DNA of 64,000 nt from Agriotes lineatus (taxonomy: Eukaryota; Arthropoda; Insecta; Coleoptera; Elateridae). The stretch is taken from contig CALNHX010007470.1 of NCBI GenBank assembly GCA_940337035.1, positions 1 through 64,000 on the forward strand, given 5' to 3'. The translations under genes and the position numbers were made by a program. This document shows positions 20,501 to 33,130 of this stretch, piece after piece. Numbering within the stretch: position 1 is the first letter of the stretch; every line of letters starts with the position of its first letter. Under the pieces are notes generated by a model. The model saw nothing but the letters and a program-made list of their open reading frames with translations. It ran no database searches and was not told where the DNA came from.

Positions 20501-23500
20501 TATCTGTTAAGTCATTTTTGCGCATACTAGTAGGTGGATTAATTTTGTACTCTATGTCTACTACCCTTCACCGGAATTCCGTTTAAGTTAGTTGTTTGGA
20601 ACCCTAAAAGTCACGTTAATGTATTTCGAGAGTATGATAAGAAGCTTTTACCTGGATGTATAAAAGCAAACGCTCTGTTATAAAAATTGCTTTATATAAA
20701 TTGTAATTATCATGAATTTGTGATTTTTCATAATTATGAATCATCCTCGACATCCAGAGCAAAGAAGTTAACGAATGTGTATATATTGTAACAAAAACGT
20801 TTTATGCCTCTAAAATGATGATAGCAGTTAATAACATTTCAAGCATTTCAAATATTATTTTACAAAATATTCTACAAATCTGCTAGTTTAATTTTTGCAA
20901 ATTGTGTGAATAGCATTTACTTTGAGTTAATAATTTGTAAAAAACGGTATTAACAAATAGTATTAGCTTTGAGTGAAACACAAAATGTATTCAGAGCAGG
21001 CTTAAAAATAATGAATAGCAATGTAAGATGAATAAAAGCAAAAACATAAGGGGGAAACAAAGCCAAACTGTAAGGTGTGTTATTTTGGCTACCCCACAAA
21101 TAATCCATTTAAAAGCGAATAAATTCCAATTTCTCCCAATTCAGTGTTTTGTAATTAGTGTAGTGTCTTTTGGATAGTCTGTAGAAGGGTTGCTTTGATT
21201 TGATTCACCCCGTTAGAAGCTTTAGGAAGTGTTGAATAATACGTTGAGTGGTAGCTGGTGTTCCTGTAACAGTTTTCGGAGCTGTTGCGAGATTACTATA
21301 GCCCTCAACGTGTAAAGCAAGCAGCGACATTCGTGCTGAGCAGTGCAAAGCCCTAAAACTGGGGAAAGACGAAGTTGTGAACAATTTTGGAGTGGTGCAA
21401 AGTAGCAGGCGGCGTTTGAAGAGGTATTTGGCTTGTTACAGCAGGCCAACGGAGAGAAAGAAGAGCCCCTGCCATCGTGTAACTTGCTGCGGGGACGCCT
21501 GGTGTCCTATTTTGCATCAGGTAGCCAAATAAGGTTAGAAAGTTATCCTCAAAATAGAATTTGGAGATTTTTTAAAGTGGCGCGAGTTTAGGAAAATTTC
21601 CGGAAGAAGCGCATCATGAGTGTTTTGTCTATTTACTTACGTTTGTTAAATCACTTAGGCAACTCACTCTTACGTAATCACTGATGTAATTGTTAACACA
21701 AAGCCAACTTATTTTGATAAATTGTGAGGTTGGAGCGGAAAGTTTGTAAAGTTGTTCCCGTTACTTGAAATATCTAACTTTGTAGCGGTCGCATTGGATA
21801 AACAAACGGCGGCCAAAGCAATTACTTTTAAAAAATCATAAAAACCACGATAATTACCTTAATAGCAAATGTATTGCCTATAATTATACATTCACACATA
21901 TTTGCTAGGTTGTAGAAAACTCAACCCTTTGAGATGTTAGAGTCATTTATTTAAATAAAATTCAGTAAAATAATATCAAATCATGCACACATCATAACAC
22001 GATGTACTAAAAATTGCTGAGTACTGGTACATCGAGGCTAAATATAACTGATGGAGCTATATACCATGTATCATCTATTTGAAAAATTCAAATTACTGTT
22101 GGCTGTGCAAAATAGAGCAAACAAAAATTCTTGAATTAAATGAGTCTGTGAACTTTGCCTTGGAAAATGCACTTGACATTTTAATTTAGAAATATACCCA
22201 TAGGAAGGCAACCTGCAAGATCGAATCGAAACTGTAAACAACGAAATCATGATGCTGTCAAAGGGCAGATTTCTCATCAAAGATCAATAAATCTATTCTA
22301 GTTACTACCTCAAATTGCACCTAACAATGCGGCAGCATTTAAGAAAAGGCGCGTAAATTGGAAATATGCCTACAAACTACGACTTTATTATTTGTCTGCC
22401 GTTTGGATTAAGTTGGATGATAGTATTCAATTAGACTAAAGCAACTTATTACGTCTCAGCTTGTGTAGGAAAGCAGGTGTATTATTTTCGGGTGCACAAA
22501 GAAAATATTTATTTGACTGCCTACAAAGGTTAAACGATGCATAATATGTAGATTAATTTGCTGCCACATTTGGACAAAAATAAATTTAAATACCATAGAA
22601 TTTTATGTACTAACCACTTTTTACATGGCTGTGTAATTTTGTAAAAACTGCTGGGTTCGTTTATCGACTAATATAAAAATTAACGGCCGAGTACGAAAAT
22701 TTGATTCTGCCATTTGTTATACAGCATACAATGTTTGTTTTCAATAACGGTTCCAAAAATTCGTGGATTAACAATATAGCTCAATTTATTCAAGACCATG
22801 CTAAAATAATCCGCAATCCTCAAAAGTCGGTTTTAGGTAATTGATTTCCAACTAACATTTGAAAACAAGTGTTAAGTTGCTCATTATATTAAAGAGTTGA
22901 TTGCTTGCAGGAAAAGGTTTCATAAAGAAAAGTTGCAGGTTTTACATTTGAGAAAAATACAATGGAATCAACTTCCTATATATCTTAAGGAACTAAGAAA
23001 CGAGATATTATACTTAAAGGTTGACTGAATACAAAAATAACAGAATAAAGAGAGATCCATATCGGGAAGAGAGCACATATCCTTAAATAGGCCGAAAAAG
23101 TACCTAGTTTAAGGAAGAATTCAATGAGCAACCACAACTGAATATTGAATACATAACAAGGGAACAAGTAAAAGTTATAGGTTAAAAGTTGAGTTTCTAA
23201 AAATGTAGGAGAAGGAATCATACGGATAATATACGAGTTGGTAGACAACCAATTTAGTGATGGGATTATTCGAATAAAAAATAACCTATGTAACTCGGTT
23301 TTCGTTCCAAGTATTCGAATGAAAAATAACCTCATGCTGATACGTACTACGCTTTGAATATAAAACCTCTATTCGAAGGTACTACGTGCCATATCTCAGC
23401 GACCTACGCAGTGCTCAAAATTCTGTAAATATAAATACGTCATAACCCATAAACAAATCAGGTTGTACTGAAAACACCATTTGGTTATCGCGTACCTACC

Positions 23501-24275
23501 TCCTATCATAAAAAATAACAAATTATCAAATTCTAGGGACCTGAAACCTAAACGCCTAAAAATTGCAAAAGCATCAAGCTATAAAACAATTTTTTATTTG
23601 CTTACATCTCCAAAGGTTCAAAACAAGAGGCGGCGCCTTTAACCCGCCCGATCGATAAAGATAAACGTTTTACCACTGTTTTTATTGCGATTAGCAAGCA
23701 GTCCCTCATATTTCTTTCTTTCTACACTTCTTAATAAATACCTCTTAATTTCCAATACATACAACATAAGAAGAGATTCAACAGAAGTGGGGTACTACAG
23801 TAATATGTCCCACATACTAGGAACAGGTGTAAGGGATATTATGTGTTTCAGATAACCTCATATATAAATGTCTCCGGTTCAAGTAACACATTGACAAGAA
23901 ATAGAAAAGACGAAAAAGAACCAGATTTTGGATAGGATAGAAAGGTGATCAAAGCTAACGACAAGGTTTTTTGCCAATTTGGAGAAGAACGGCTAAACAA
24001 TATGGTGAGAGATTGGTATGGGATACTAACAGAACAGCTACCTCAAATTATAACACAACACAACGAATAGCAGATATAACAATTCCATACCATGAAAGTA
24101 CCATCGAATAACTCAAGAAATCAGTTTAAAGCATGAAAAAATAATAAAGCGGTTCAGAAATACTGCTTAAAATTCTAGTATATGTATATAGCCTATTCCT
24201 ATGACTATGTCAAATGACGCCATTCGACCAATAAAACAAATCAAATTTTAAATTTTAGACCAATCCGATGCTGTT
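17599..24275. other. long stretch without a supported gene
   Basis: About 6.7 kb scanned on both strands. Open frames are all below about 120 codons and none shows a domain; the longest (20251-20586) is hydrophobic and Cys/Phe-rich, with no recognised family. 21190-21540 is more GC-rich without a convincing frame. 23220-23330 contains several ATTCGAATAAAAAATAACC-like repeats. 23950-24170 has a few residues reminiscent of the endonuclease/RT linker of a LINE, too decayed to annotate. (AAT)n lies at about 20232-20250. Confidence 0.4.
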
Positions 24276-24310
24276 AAATTGATAAGTGTAACAGTTACAC
24301 TTATCAATTT
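24276..24310. repeat. 35-bp perfect palindrome
   Basis: AAATTGATAAGTGTAAC (24276-24292), one spacer base, then its exact reverse complement (24294-24310). It may be a collapsed fold-back remnant or a binding site; no context decides. Confidence 0.85.
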
Positions 24311-24787
24311 CGTGTTATCAATTTTTGTGTGTGTTTACTTCTGCAATAGTCACGCAAAATATATTTCGTGTATAGTTCCTTTGCATCGATAATACTGGAT
24401 GGAGATGCACTCTTGCTTGTTTTTCCTGAAAATAGGCACCTACGGTGTCGCGCCTATTTTCGTTGGAACAAGCGCTCGTACATCCCTACAGCCAGCCTTA
24501 TCGGCAAGTCACTATGCATTTAATATATTACTGCTAAGAATATTCACTATCCTAATAGAGGACAGCACTAACAACTGCAAAAGGAAAGACAAGGATATGG
24601 TTATTAACCACAAAATGTAAGAAGATCGTGTTCCATCGGCATATTTTGGATAAAACAAGTTACAGAGAAGAGACTAGCTCACAACTTCGACACGCGTTTG
24701 GTACTTATTGATCGCCCAAACCCTGTTATTAGGAGTCATCTTTTTTAAACAATTAAACAATTAAAAGTGGTTATCTACGTATATATA

Positions 24788-25021
24788 CCGTGTGTCCACA
24801 GGAGGACGCACCATAGGGATAACCAAATAGAATAGAAAGATCGGCTAATGCTGTGATCGCCGGCACGCTAAAACGTTGTTTTCTGGCTTCTGACTCGCCA
24901 CTGTATGAAGCAATATTGTTATAAATGGTACAAGAAAAGGGACGGTGGTCATAGCACTGGTTGATATTTATATACTATTAGCATTATCTTATCTCTATGG
25001 TGCGTACTCCTGTGGACACAC

Positions 25022-25023
<2 letters not shown>
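24788..25023. mobile_element. 236-bp MITE
   Basis: Terminal inverted repeats of about 35 bases with two mismatches begin CCGTGTGTCCACAGGAG at 24788 and on the complement from 25023. Both ends abut TA, inside TATATA tracts, consistent with a mariner-type non-autonomous element. The interior is non-coding. Confidence 0.75.

Positions 25024-25055
<32 letters not shown>
25024..25055. repeat. (TA)n microsatellite
   Basis: Uninterrupted TA dinucleotides directly after the MITE. A second (TA)n tract flanks the other side of the large hairpin at about 25482-25501. Confidence 0.9.
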
Positions 25056-25056
<1 letters not shown>

Positions 25057-25088
25057 CAAAGTCCTTTTCACAGCTCGGTGGTTACTAC

Positions 25089-25481
25089 ACAAGGCGAGGA
25101 ATTTGACTGGGAAAGGGGTTGTAGTCAACACCAATCTCAGTACTTGGGCAACGATTACAAGAGATATTAATGGTTTGTTGAAATAAAACCACTTGATGCT
25201 AAGGTCGACAGTTTCGATATTTATTTATACCATTCTCGAGACCTAACAACAAATTTAAAATTTGAAATCTAGTCACATGTTCTGTGAACTACATGTGACT
25301 TTTCGGTTTTGTACCACAAGTTGTTAGGTCTCGAGAATGGTATAAATAAATATCGAAACTGTCGACCTTAGCATCAAGTGGTTTTATTTCAACAAACCAT
25401 TAATAGCTCTTGTAATCGTTGCCCAAGTACTGAGATTGGTGTTGACTACAACCCCTTTCCCAGTCAAATTCCTCGCCTTGT
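25089..25481. repeat. 393-bp long inverted repeat (hairpin), arms 162 bp
   Basis: The left arm 25089-25250 (ACAAGGCGAGG...CCTAACAAC) is repeated in reverse complement at 25320-25481 with, by eye, one difference (A/C in the GAGATATTAATGG segment). The 69-base spacer contains a second hairpin: AGTCACATGT, ten bases, ACATGTGACT. A transcript through this region would fold into a 162-bp nearly perfect stem, the form of an insect hairpin-RNA locus. It could also be a fold-back element or a recent palindromic duplication. No open frame or target duplication is visible. Confidence 0.9.
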
Positions 25482-27474
25482 ATATATATATATATATATA
25501 TTATAATCGCTGTCAACGATATAGGAATCTATTTGAGACAGTTCGGCAGAATAGGCAGGGTTAAATCTTGTTACTATGCAGTAGACGTTCCGTGTGAAGA
25601 AAAACAATATTGACTTGTGCCTCTAATAATGTTCTGTGCAAGCTGAGTTTAATTTATGTTGTTAATGGTGCAATTATCTTCTTCTTTTTCTTACGATAGG
25701 CTGAGAGTCTGTTACCGACTACACAATGTGTAGGTCTATAAGCCATATTACACCGAGGCGTGGGTAGGTGGTCAGCCTAACCCATTGAATTTTATTGAAG
25801 GAAAGCCCTTCTACAAGGGTCGCGACCACCAAATGTGTTTGTATAGTGGCCGAATAGCGTAAGATAAAAAATATTTAAATGTAATGTATTGAATGTATTA
25901 AATTTGCATTTATTATAATTTTGTTAGTAGGTTTATGGATTATAAACCGTTCTGTCTAATATTTATTAGAATGTTTTGTTCAATATTTATTAGTATTTAA
26001 ATTTTGCTTCTTAAAGTTTCATTTTGCAATTATATTAAATGCAAGATATGCTTATAAAAACTATAGAAACTTACCTTGTTGGTAACAAATGTATATGTAT
26101 TTCGCATCACTCAGTAAAAGATAATACCTTTAACTTTATACATATCTATGTAAAGATACAGGAGAATATCTAAAGGTGTATCTCTCAATTCACACAAAAC
26201 CCATTATGTTTGTGGCGATCAAAATAACCATCTACCAAATCCTCTAAGGAAGCACAAGCAACGGAATGATGGAAATGTTTGCTAAGATTTATATTTCATA
26301 TAGTAGACATTTCTCAGAAAAATATTGAAAACGGTGTCGTAACCCCAAATATATGAATACTAGAGTGACAGACTCGTAAAACTACAAGACCTTTTTATTG
26401 AACCTTACGTAGTAATCACAAACAAGAGTAAGCGTTTAATGTCTTTCCCCACCTGAAAAGAATACACAACAAAGGCATCCAAACAGCAAGTCAAGGAAAA
26501 TTCGAAGGCAAGTGACAGAGACGATGACTCAGGAAGAGGAGTGAAGTATGGAGAAGCATTTCAGATCGTTACCAGTCAGGAGATATAGAAACACAGCTCT
26601 AGACACGACAAAATGGCGCAGACTGTTGTGGAACGGGCCAAGGCTCTTGAAGCGGCCGAATTGATAGAAGACGCAGATGGAGGAAGATCCGTGGAATATA
26701 AAATGTAAAAGTGTCATTTGGGGTAGCACTTCTATATTTAGGACTATCGCACCCTCTATAGTCGTCCCGAAAGGTTGGTTCTAAGCGATCCCCAACTCTT
26801 GCTTATGGCTCCTAGAAGCTGCTCAAGAGAAGAATAGTGGCTACACTCCGGTAAGCTGTCGATAGCGAGGGAGATCAATAGATGTAGTGGTAACAACAGA
26901 ATTCTTGGAGCAACCGCGGGATAATTGGTTCAGCGAAGATGGAGTCTTCAAGATAGGGTCACAACCTGCAGTCTGATAGCGAAAGACCAACAGCTATGCA
27001 ACAATGGTAGCAGGTAACAGATGTGATACACCGAATGATATCAAAACTGTTATTTTTGAATAAGAACTTAATTCGACTATTTAATAAACATACACTGTAC
27101 CGAAATGTTCAAATTTCGATAAAGATAAAATTAAATTGTTAATTTCTATAAGCAACAAAGCTCACTAGGATTATCATAAACCCTTGAGAAATTTTACTAT
27201 CAGAAATTTGAAGAAAACTAATATCAACTACAACATTAGAGAGAGCTCGTGTAAAGTCATGTAAAACGATATTAAAAACTTCTTCTTCTTCTTCGTCTTT
27301 AATTAGGAATTGTAGCATGTGAATCTTCACGCTTATTATGGTCCTTCACCTGATGTTGATATCCAACTTAATGTTACTAATGATGTCAAGACGGGCTCTC
27401 CACCAGGCTCTGTATTAAACGCCGACATTAATAACTTTTTCCTAAATAGTGCCTCTACTTCAGTTGAACATGCT
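25482..27474. other. no gene supported; possible LINE debris
   Basis: 25690-25860 starts with a CTTCTTCTTTTTCTTACG tract and has a moderately GC-rich body, looking like an unidentified interspersed repeat. Around 26590-26660, one frame reads TKWRRLLWNGPRLLKRP, which resembles the tail of a LINE ORF2, but it is isolated and followed by stops. The rest is AT-rich with no features. Confidence 0.35.
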
Positions 27475-27740
27475 AATTTAATGATTTTTTACTCAAATTA
27501 CAAAATCTTAAAACCAGGAAAATCTCCTGCTGAATTAAAATCTTATGGACCTATAAGTCTTCTACCAATTTTTACAAAAGTGCTTGAAAAACTTATCCTT
27601 AAGAGGTTACTTTCAATCCTCGAGAATACCGAGGCAATTCCCAGTCACCAGTTTGGATTTCGCCAAATGCATTCGACAATAGAACAAATCCATAGAGTAG
27701 TGGAAAGAATCAACGTAACGTTTGAATCTGTAGGAGCCTT
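27475..27740 (+). pseudogene. Jockey-type LINE RT, N-terminal palm fragment
   Basis: One frame reads KPGKSPAELKSYGPISLLPI followed by FTKVLEKLILKRL and SHQFGFRQMHSTIEQIHRVV, the first two conserved RT blocks of Jockey-group elements (SYRPISLL and QFGFR-HST). The frame continues to about 27740 and then loses similarity as gypsy-like sequence begins. The catalytic FADD region is absent. The part upstream of 27510 in the same frame has no recognised similarity. No start codon belongs to it. Confidence 0.8.
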
Positions 27741-27826
27741 CGCGTCATGGAGACCAAAATTATTAGTTTTAGTTCATACTGTCATTCTGACATAACTCGT
27801 ATGAGGATGAGGATGATGAAAATGGC

Positions 27827-28570
27827 ACCGCACCCTTCAAGACAGCAGGTGATAGCAGTGCTGTCGCACGTGTCGCAGTCAAACAGCCTCCATTTTGGCG
27901 AAAAGATTCAGCTTGGTTTGCACAGCTAGAAGCACAATTTGCTACGGATGGCATATCAACGGAACTGAAAAAATTCCATTACGTTCTAGGTTTCATCGAC
28001 ACCCCTGTCATCGCTCAGGTAGCCGACATCATTCATAATCCACCTGCGACAGACCCCTACAACACCCTTAAAAAACGCCTTACTTCTTGCTTTGCGGAAT
28101 CGCAATAGAAACGACTTGCACGTCTTCTGAAAGTTACGTCCCTGGGTGGCAAGAGTCTCACTCAATTTCTACGAGAACTGAGAACCATAGCTGCAGGGAA
28201 AGTCAACGACGAAATCCTCCAATCTATTTTTATCACAAGTTTACCCTCCCAGATGCAGTCCAATATAGCTGCATCTCAGGGCAATCTTGATGATATCGCC
28301 CTCATTGCTGACAAGATATACGACGTATCAAATCACGACATGCTTACTATACCGGAGTCCTACAGTCACAGTTGTACGACCTCACCCAGACAATTACAAG
28401 ACTGGAAGCACGTTTCTCTCGACCTCCCTCCTCTACTCCTCAGCCATCATTGCAGGTCGAAGCACACAGTACTTCTGGTATCATCTAAAGTTTGGCAACT
28501 GGGTTCGCCAATGCAAACGACCTTGTGAATTTCCTATTCAGAGAAACGACAGACATGGCCGCAATTAGAG
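27827..28570 (+). pseudogene. gypsy-type LTR retrotransposon gag fragment
   Basis: The frame from 27827 reads VKQPPFWRKDSAWFAQLEAQ and later DPYNTLKKRLTSCFAESQ, the typical gag capsid-like domain of gypsy-group retrotransposons. A TAG at 28106-28108 interrupts it. KSLTQFLRELRTIAAGKV and SLPSQMQSNIAA follow in the same frame. A frame change near 28350 is needed to reach WYHLKFGNWVRQCKRPCEFP, a Cys-rich zinc-knuckle-like segment around 28480-28540. No protease, RT, integrase or LTRs were recognised nearby. It is an old fragment with no intact product. Confidence 0.75.
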
Positions 28571-29873
28571 GCAAATGCTGCCACGCACCCTACTCGCCTC
28601 ATTATCACACCACCGTTAGCAGTCCTTACCCACTCCATCAATCTACCGAGAGTTCTTGAACTAGGCCAGGCTGTGTCCACACTTCGTTTGAGGGAACGGT
28701 ACAATATAATAAATCCATTAATAATTATTTTTGGGGCTGACAGTGAACCCAATTTGTATAATAAATAGAGATTGTGTTCAGTTTTTGTCCTAAGAATTAT
28801 TTTATGTTTAGTTGAAGTACAATGAATTGTAATAGTGTACCCTTTTGTTTCTTTTATATTCAATAAAATTTAGTTACGTGGTATTGGAGTATTATTAATA
28901 TATTATACGTTATAGTTAATGTAATAGCAGCCCGCCCCCAGTTGCTGGAATTGATATTACCTTGCCTCACACTTAATTTTTCATGTACTTTTAATGAAAT
29001 TGTGTTCCCCTCCTTACTTTGCTTTTGTTTTCACCACTGTTCAAAACAGGTTATAAAAACTCAATCTCAATCACATTGTTTTCAAATTTCATCGATTCAA
29101 GCCGCAGGTGTACAACGATGGCTGGAAAACATACCACAGCAACATTTTGACTCAAAAGGCATTGCTAATAATTCAGACCTTTTCAGCAATTACTGTTCAC
29201 CCAGTTCGCTACGGCGTAGTTGCTACTGTTACAAGTACTGTACAAGTGTTAATGGTGCAGTAAAAATAAATATTTGATTGTGATATACAAATGTTATTTT
29301 TTGACGAAAATATTTTTTTGAGAAATGTTGATGTGTCTACCGACGAAATAACTGGAATTATTTTTTTTTCAAATTAATCATTAATATGAAATGGCTGTTT
29401 AGAGATGATCACTAAGAATAAGCTTACAATTAAAACTAACAAGCGGTTAAAGAAATATCAATAATTGAAGGTTCATTATCATATAGAAGTCATCACAAGC
29501 AAAATTTATTCCTAAAGGAGTCGTCGGGTTTAATATTTACACAGTCACGTATCAAGCACAAAATTATTCTATATTTACTTTAAAATGGTAATTTTAATCT
29601 CCACCTTAGATTGAAATACATCTGTTAGAACTAAAGCTGATGACATACATCAGGTCTTACTTCATTTGCAGAAAGCTTCTGCAGCAAATATTTTTTCCAA
29701 CAAATAGTCAACATGTTTCATCGTAATAGCGTTCATTAGTTTGCAGGAATAACTGTCTTTCATTAGAGTGGATTAGCAGAATTACCCAGGAAAGCAAGCC
29801 AGATCTATCACAAAAAGTTCTACGGTTATAAAGTTTCATATGCCTAAAATGCTCAAATATAGCGAGTGTGTAG
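28571..29873. other. no gene seen
   Basis: 28600-28760 may be the decayed continuation of the gypsy fragment. 28920-29260 is less AT-rich, with a 111-codon frame lacking any recognised domain. The rest is AT-rich and featureless. Confidence 0.4.
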
Positions 29874-30140
29874 TTCAAAACGTGACCACCGAACTTCTGT
29901 AGATGGCGCCAAGTGGACAAGCCGCCACTGTGCTACAATGCTTGGAAATTTTGCAAAGTGGAAAATCGCCACCTTTCGCCAAAACCAAATAGCGCATGAA
30001 GGTGCTCGGGACCTTAGCAACACCTTTGCCCCCTTTCAAAATTTCGATATCTGTAGCCGTTCGAAAGTTACAGGCGATCCAGACAGACAGACAGACAGAC
30101 GGACGGACGGACGGACGGACGGACGGACGGACGGACACAA
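29874..30140 (-). repeat. interspersed repeat unit with (GTCC)n/(GTCT)n head
   Basis: On the minus strand: a (GTCC)n(GTCT)n tract, then CTGTAACTTTCGAACGG, then a moderately GC-rich body ending near GTGGTCACGTTTTGAAC. This arrangement of tetranucleotide run plus a compact body has the look of an interspersed repeat. No inverted ends or target duplication were identified, so its class is open. The boundary with the LINE starting at about 30141 is approximate. Confidence 0.45.
30081..30136 (+). repeat. (GACA)n(GACG)n microsatellite
   Basis: About five AGAC units change to about eight GGAC units. Reading frames through it give Pro-Ser-Val or Asp-Arg-Thr repeats and are artefacts. Confidence 0.95.
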
Positions 30141-30218
30141 CGTTCGCATAAGTACGCTGAAGCTACTAATAAGTCAAATATACATACACAGGTCCATATT
30201 ATAAATATACAGTACAGC

Positions 30219-33089
30219 TTAGATGCTATTGCAATAAGAAAAATAGTCATTCAGAGAGTAGAAGCAGCGTTCTTTTAAGAATTCCTTTACTTTGGCCTTA
30301 AATCTATTTAGGTTGGCTGATTTTTTAAGTGCCGGTGGCAAGTGATTGTAGATTTTAATTGCTGTGGATACTGGTGCTTTGCTTGTCTGATTAAGACGGT
30401 GATACGGCACATAGATGTTGTTGGCCGTCCTGGTTGTATAAAAATTTATGTCCCCGCATTTAGGCAAGGCGTTAATGTTTTCTCTAACATAGACGAGACA
30501 TCGATAAATATAAATACAATATACAGTCAGTATACCATGCTGTTTAAAATAAATGCGGCATGACTCTCGGAAAGGCAAGCGAAACATGCATCTTAGAATG
30601 CGTTTCTGCATCACAAAAACTCTAATTGTATCGACTGAGTAACCCCAGCACATAATACCATATGTAATGAGGGAGTGTATGCTACCCCAATAAAAAGTTA
30701 GCAGAGTGTTTGGGTTTACACAGTTTCTTATTTGGAAAACTGCAAAATGTTTGCTGGCAAGATTTTTGGTCAAATTATGAATGTGACAGTACCAGGATAA
30801 GTTTTCGTCTAACCATAATCCTAAAAATTTTTTCGTTTTTACTTGTATTGTTTTACAGTTTACTGATCTAATTAAGAGACTATAGTCTGTTATTGTTCCG
30901 GAAGAGACAAACTGTAGTAAATTTGTTTTGCTGGCGTTCAAGACGAGACCATTTGTTTTGCACCAATCACTCATTTGCTGAACACACTGACTTGCACTAG
31001 TAGAGAGGAATTTTGCATTTTTCTCCGAAATAATGGCGGATGTGTCATCTGCGAATAGAGTGATGAAGTTGTTATCTAAGAATTTGATTAAGTCATTTAT
31101 GAAGACTATGAACAGAAATGGTTCAATAATGCTTCCCTGCGGAACACCGCATTGAAGTATGGTGACGTCCGATTTAACTGTATTACCATTTTGAGCAATA
31201 CAAACCAACTGACATCTTTTATCTAAATATGAATTTATCCAAGATAGGGCTGGGCCTCTTATACCATAGTTTTGTAACTTCTATTTTAATAGTTCGTGAT
31301 TTATCGTATCGAACGCTTGTGAGAGATAAAAAAAAATCCTACTGTTTTTTCTTTTGCGTCGAAGTGTGACAGTATCTTTTCATAGAATGATAGCACTGCA
31401 TCCTGCGTGGATTTGCTTTCTAAATAGCCAAACTGTCTCGGGCTGAGAAGTTGATACTTGTTAAAAAATATTTTCAGGCGATGTACAAATGCCTTTTCAA
31501 ATACTTTAGAAAATACAGACAGTAGGGCTATAGGTCTGTAATTATTGAAGTTATGTTTCTTAAAAATTGGCACTACAACCGCAGTTTTAAGTTGGTCCGG
31601 AAAGAAACCAAGTTCAAAAGAAAGGTTAATGAGGTAAGTTAAGGGTAAAGATAGATAATCGACTACTTGTTTAAGTATAAAGCAAGGAATGTCATCATTC
31701 CCTGCTGAGTTTTTATTTGAAAATGCAGAAACGATTTTGCACACTTAAGCTGCTGTTATCGGTTCAAGAAAGATTGAATTTGGATTACAAACGTGTGCAG
31801 TGTTAGTGCCTTCATTTTGAGGAAAATCGCGTACTAATTCATTTACTGAAACAACGAAATTGCGGTTAAATTCATCTGCTATATTTTGCGGATTGTCAAA
31901 GGTTACATTATTATCATTGTACATGACCTTTGGTAATTTATCACGTGTGGTTTTTGGACCAGATAGTTCCTTTATCACCTCCCAAACACTCTGCGATTTA
32001 TTACTTGAGTTTTTAATTTTCTTATTGTATTAATATTTTTTTGCAGTGTCTAGATTTTTAAAATGTTGGCTTTTTAATAAGCGATAATTAGATTTCAAAT
32101 TTTGATCTAAAGACGTCTTTGCAATTTTATATAAATCTCTTATTAAACGACTCTCTTCAATTAATGCTACTGTTATCCAGGGGCACCTTTTTTTAGGTTG
32201 TCTCCATTTTACAGCCTTTATTGGGAAAGCTGTATTAAAAAGAAATTTGAAAGTCTCAAAAAATATATTAAATTTGTTTTTTTCTATCGTTTCAGAAAAC
32301 ACATTCTGCCATGTCTCATTCTCCAACAGAGTTTTAAAATAATAAATATTTTCGTCATTAGACTGTCGATGAATTTTTACTGAATTATTAGAATTTTTAC
32401 GTGTGTCGTCAATTTTAAAGTAGATTACTTGCGCTCTATGATCCTACAAAACGGTATCTACTGTCTTAGTTTCAAAATCACATGTATTTATGTTACAGAA
32501 AACATGATCTATTGGAGTTACTGAATCACCTTGTATGCAGGAGGGGTCGAAAAGTAATTGCCTGAGGCCATATGCATGGAACAGCGCAACAACATCCTTT
32601 AACTTTTTGTTGGTTTCAAGAAAATCGTAATTGAAATCTCCACAGATGAAGTGAGGTAGCTTACTACGTATTTATTAGTTTTTCCAAATGAGCTAGAAAT
32701 TTTTCATCACTTGCCTTCGGCGACCTATAACAGCAAAAAATACAAACTTTACATTTGCCTATAAATACATATACAGAAGTAGCTTCAAAAGTTGAATCTT
32801 CCGAAACACGTACTTTTGAAATTTCAAAATTAAGAGAGTCCTTTATAAAAATAGCTACTCCGCCTCCACGTGAACTTTGTCTACAATAATGAGCAGCTAA
32901 TTTATAATTACTTATTACTATTGCGGGAACGTATACTGTTGCTAACCAAGTTTCTGTTAAACACACAATATCAGGACCGTTTAAAAAAGACAAAAACATT
33001 TCTAAAGCACCTATTTTCGTTTTAATGCTGCAAATATTTAAATTTAATAGGCTCAGTTTACCACTACCATTTATAATTTGCTTTGCCAC
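30219..33089 (-). pseudogene. LINE ORF2: AP endonuclease plus reverse transcriptase
   Basis: It starts MAKQIINGSGKLSLLNLNIC. Endonuclease blocks follow: PDIVCLTETWL, GGGVAIFIKDSL, CCYRSP, then after a frame change ICGDFNYDFLE and IDHVFCN. A linker reads KRCPWIT. RT blocks: NYRPIALLSVFSKVFEK, PRQFGYLESKSTQDAV, CGVPQGSI and FADD at 31055-31044, then LGLWLDENLSW and a C-terminal IYNHLPPALK domain ending at 30219. In-frame stops include 32030-32032, 31745-31747 and a TAG near 32450. Frameshifts lie between 32664 and 32460 and between 31301 and 31208. It would nick DNA and copy element RNA if intact. This copy is dead. Confidence 0.88.
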
Positions 33090-33130
33090 ATGTTTTGTAC
33101 GCTTTGATTAAACATTTGGCTTTATAAAAG

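Noticed and set aside
20251..20586. 111-codon hydrophobic frame, possible membrane protein
   Set aside because: No signal-anchor pattern, no family similarity, Cys/Phe-rich composition typical of AT/TG-rich non-coding DNA; starts inside an (AAT)n region.
27319..27474. Apparent start of the RT-containing frame
   Set aside because: The frame starts at GTG and its first ~50 residues have no RT similarity; only the later part was kept.
29866..30250. Frames with runs of Pro-Ser-Val or Asp-Arg-Thr-Gly
   Set aside because: Translation of the (GACA)n(GACG)n microsatellite in different frames.
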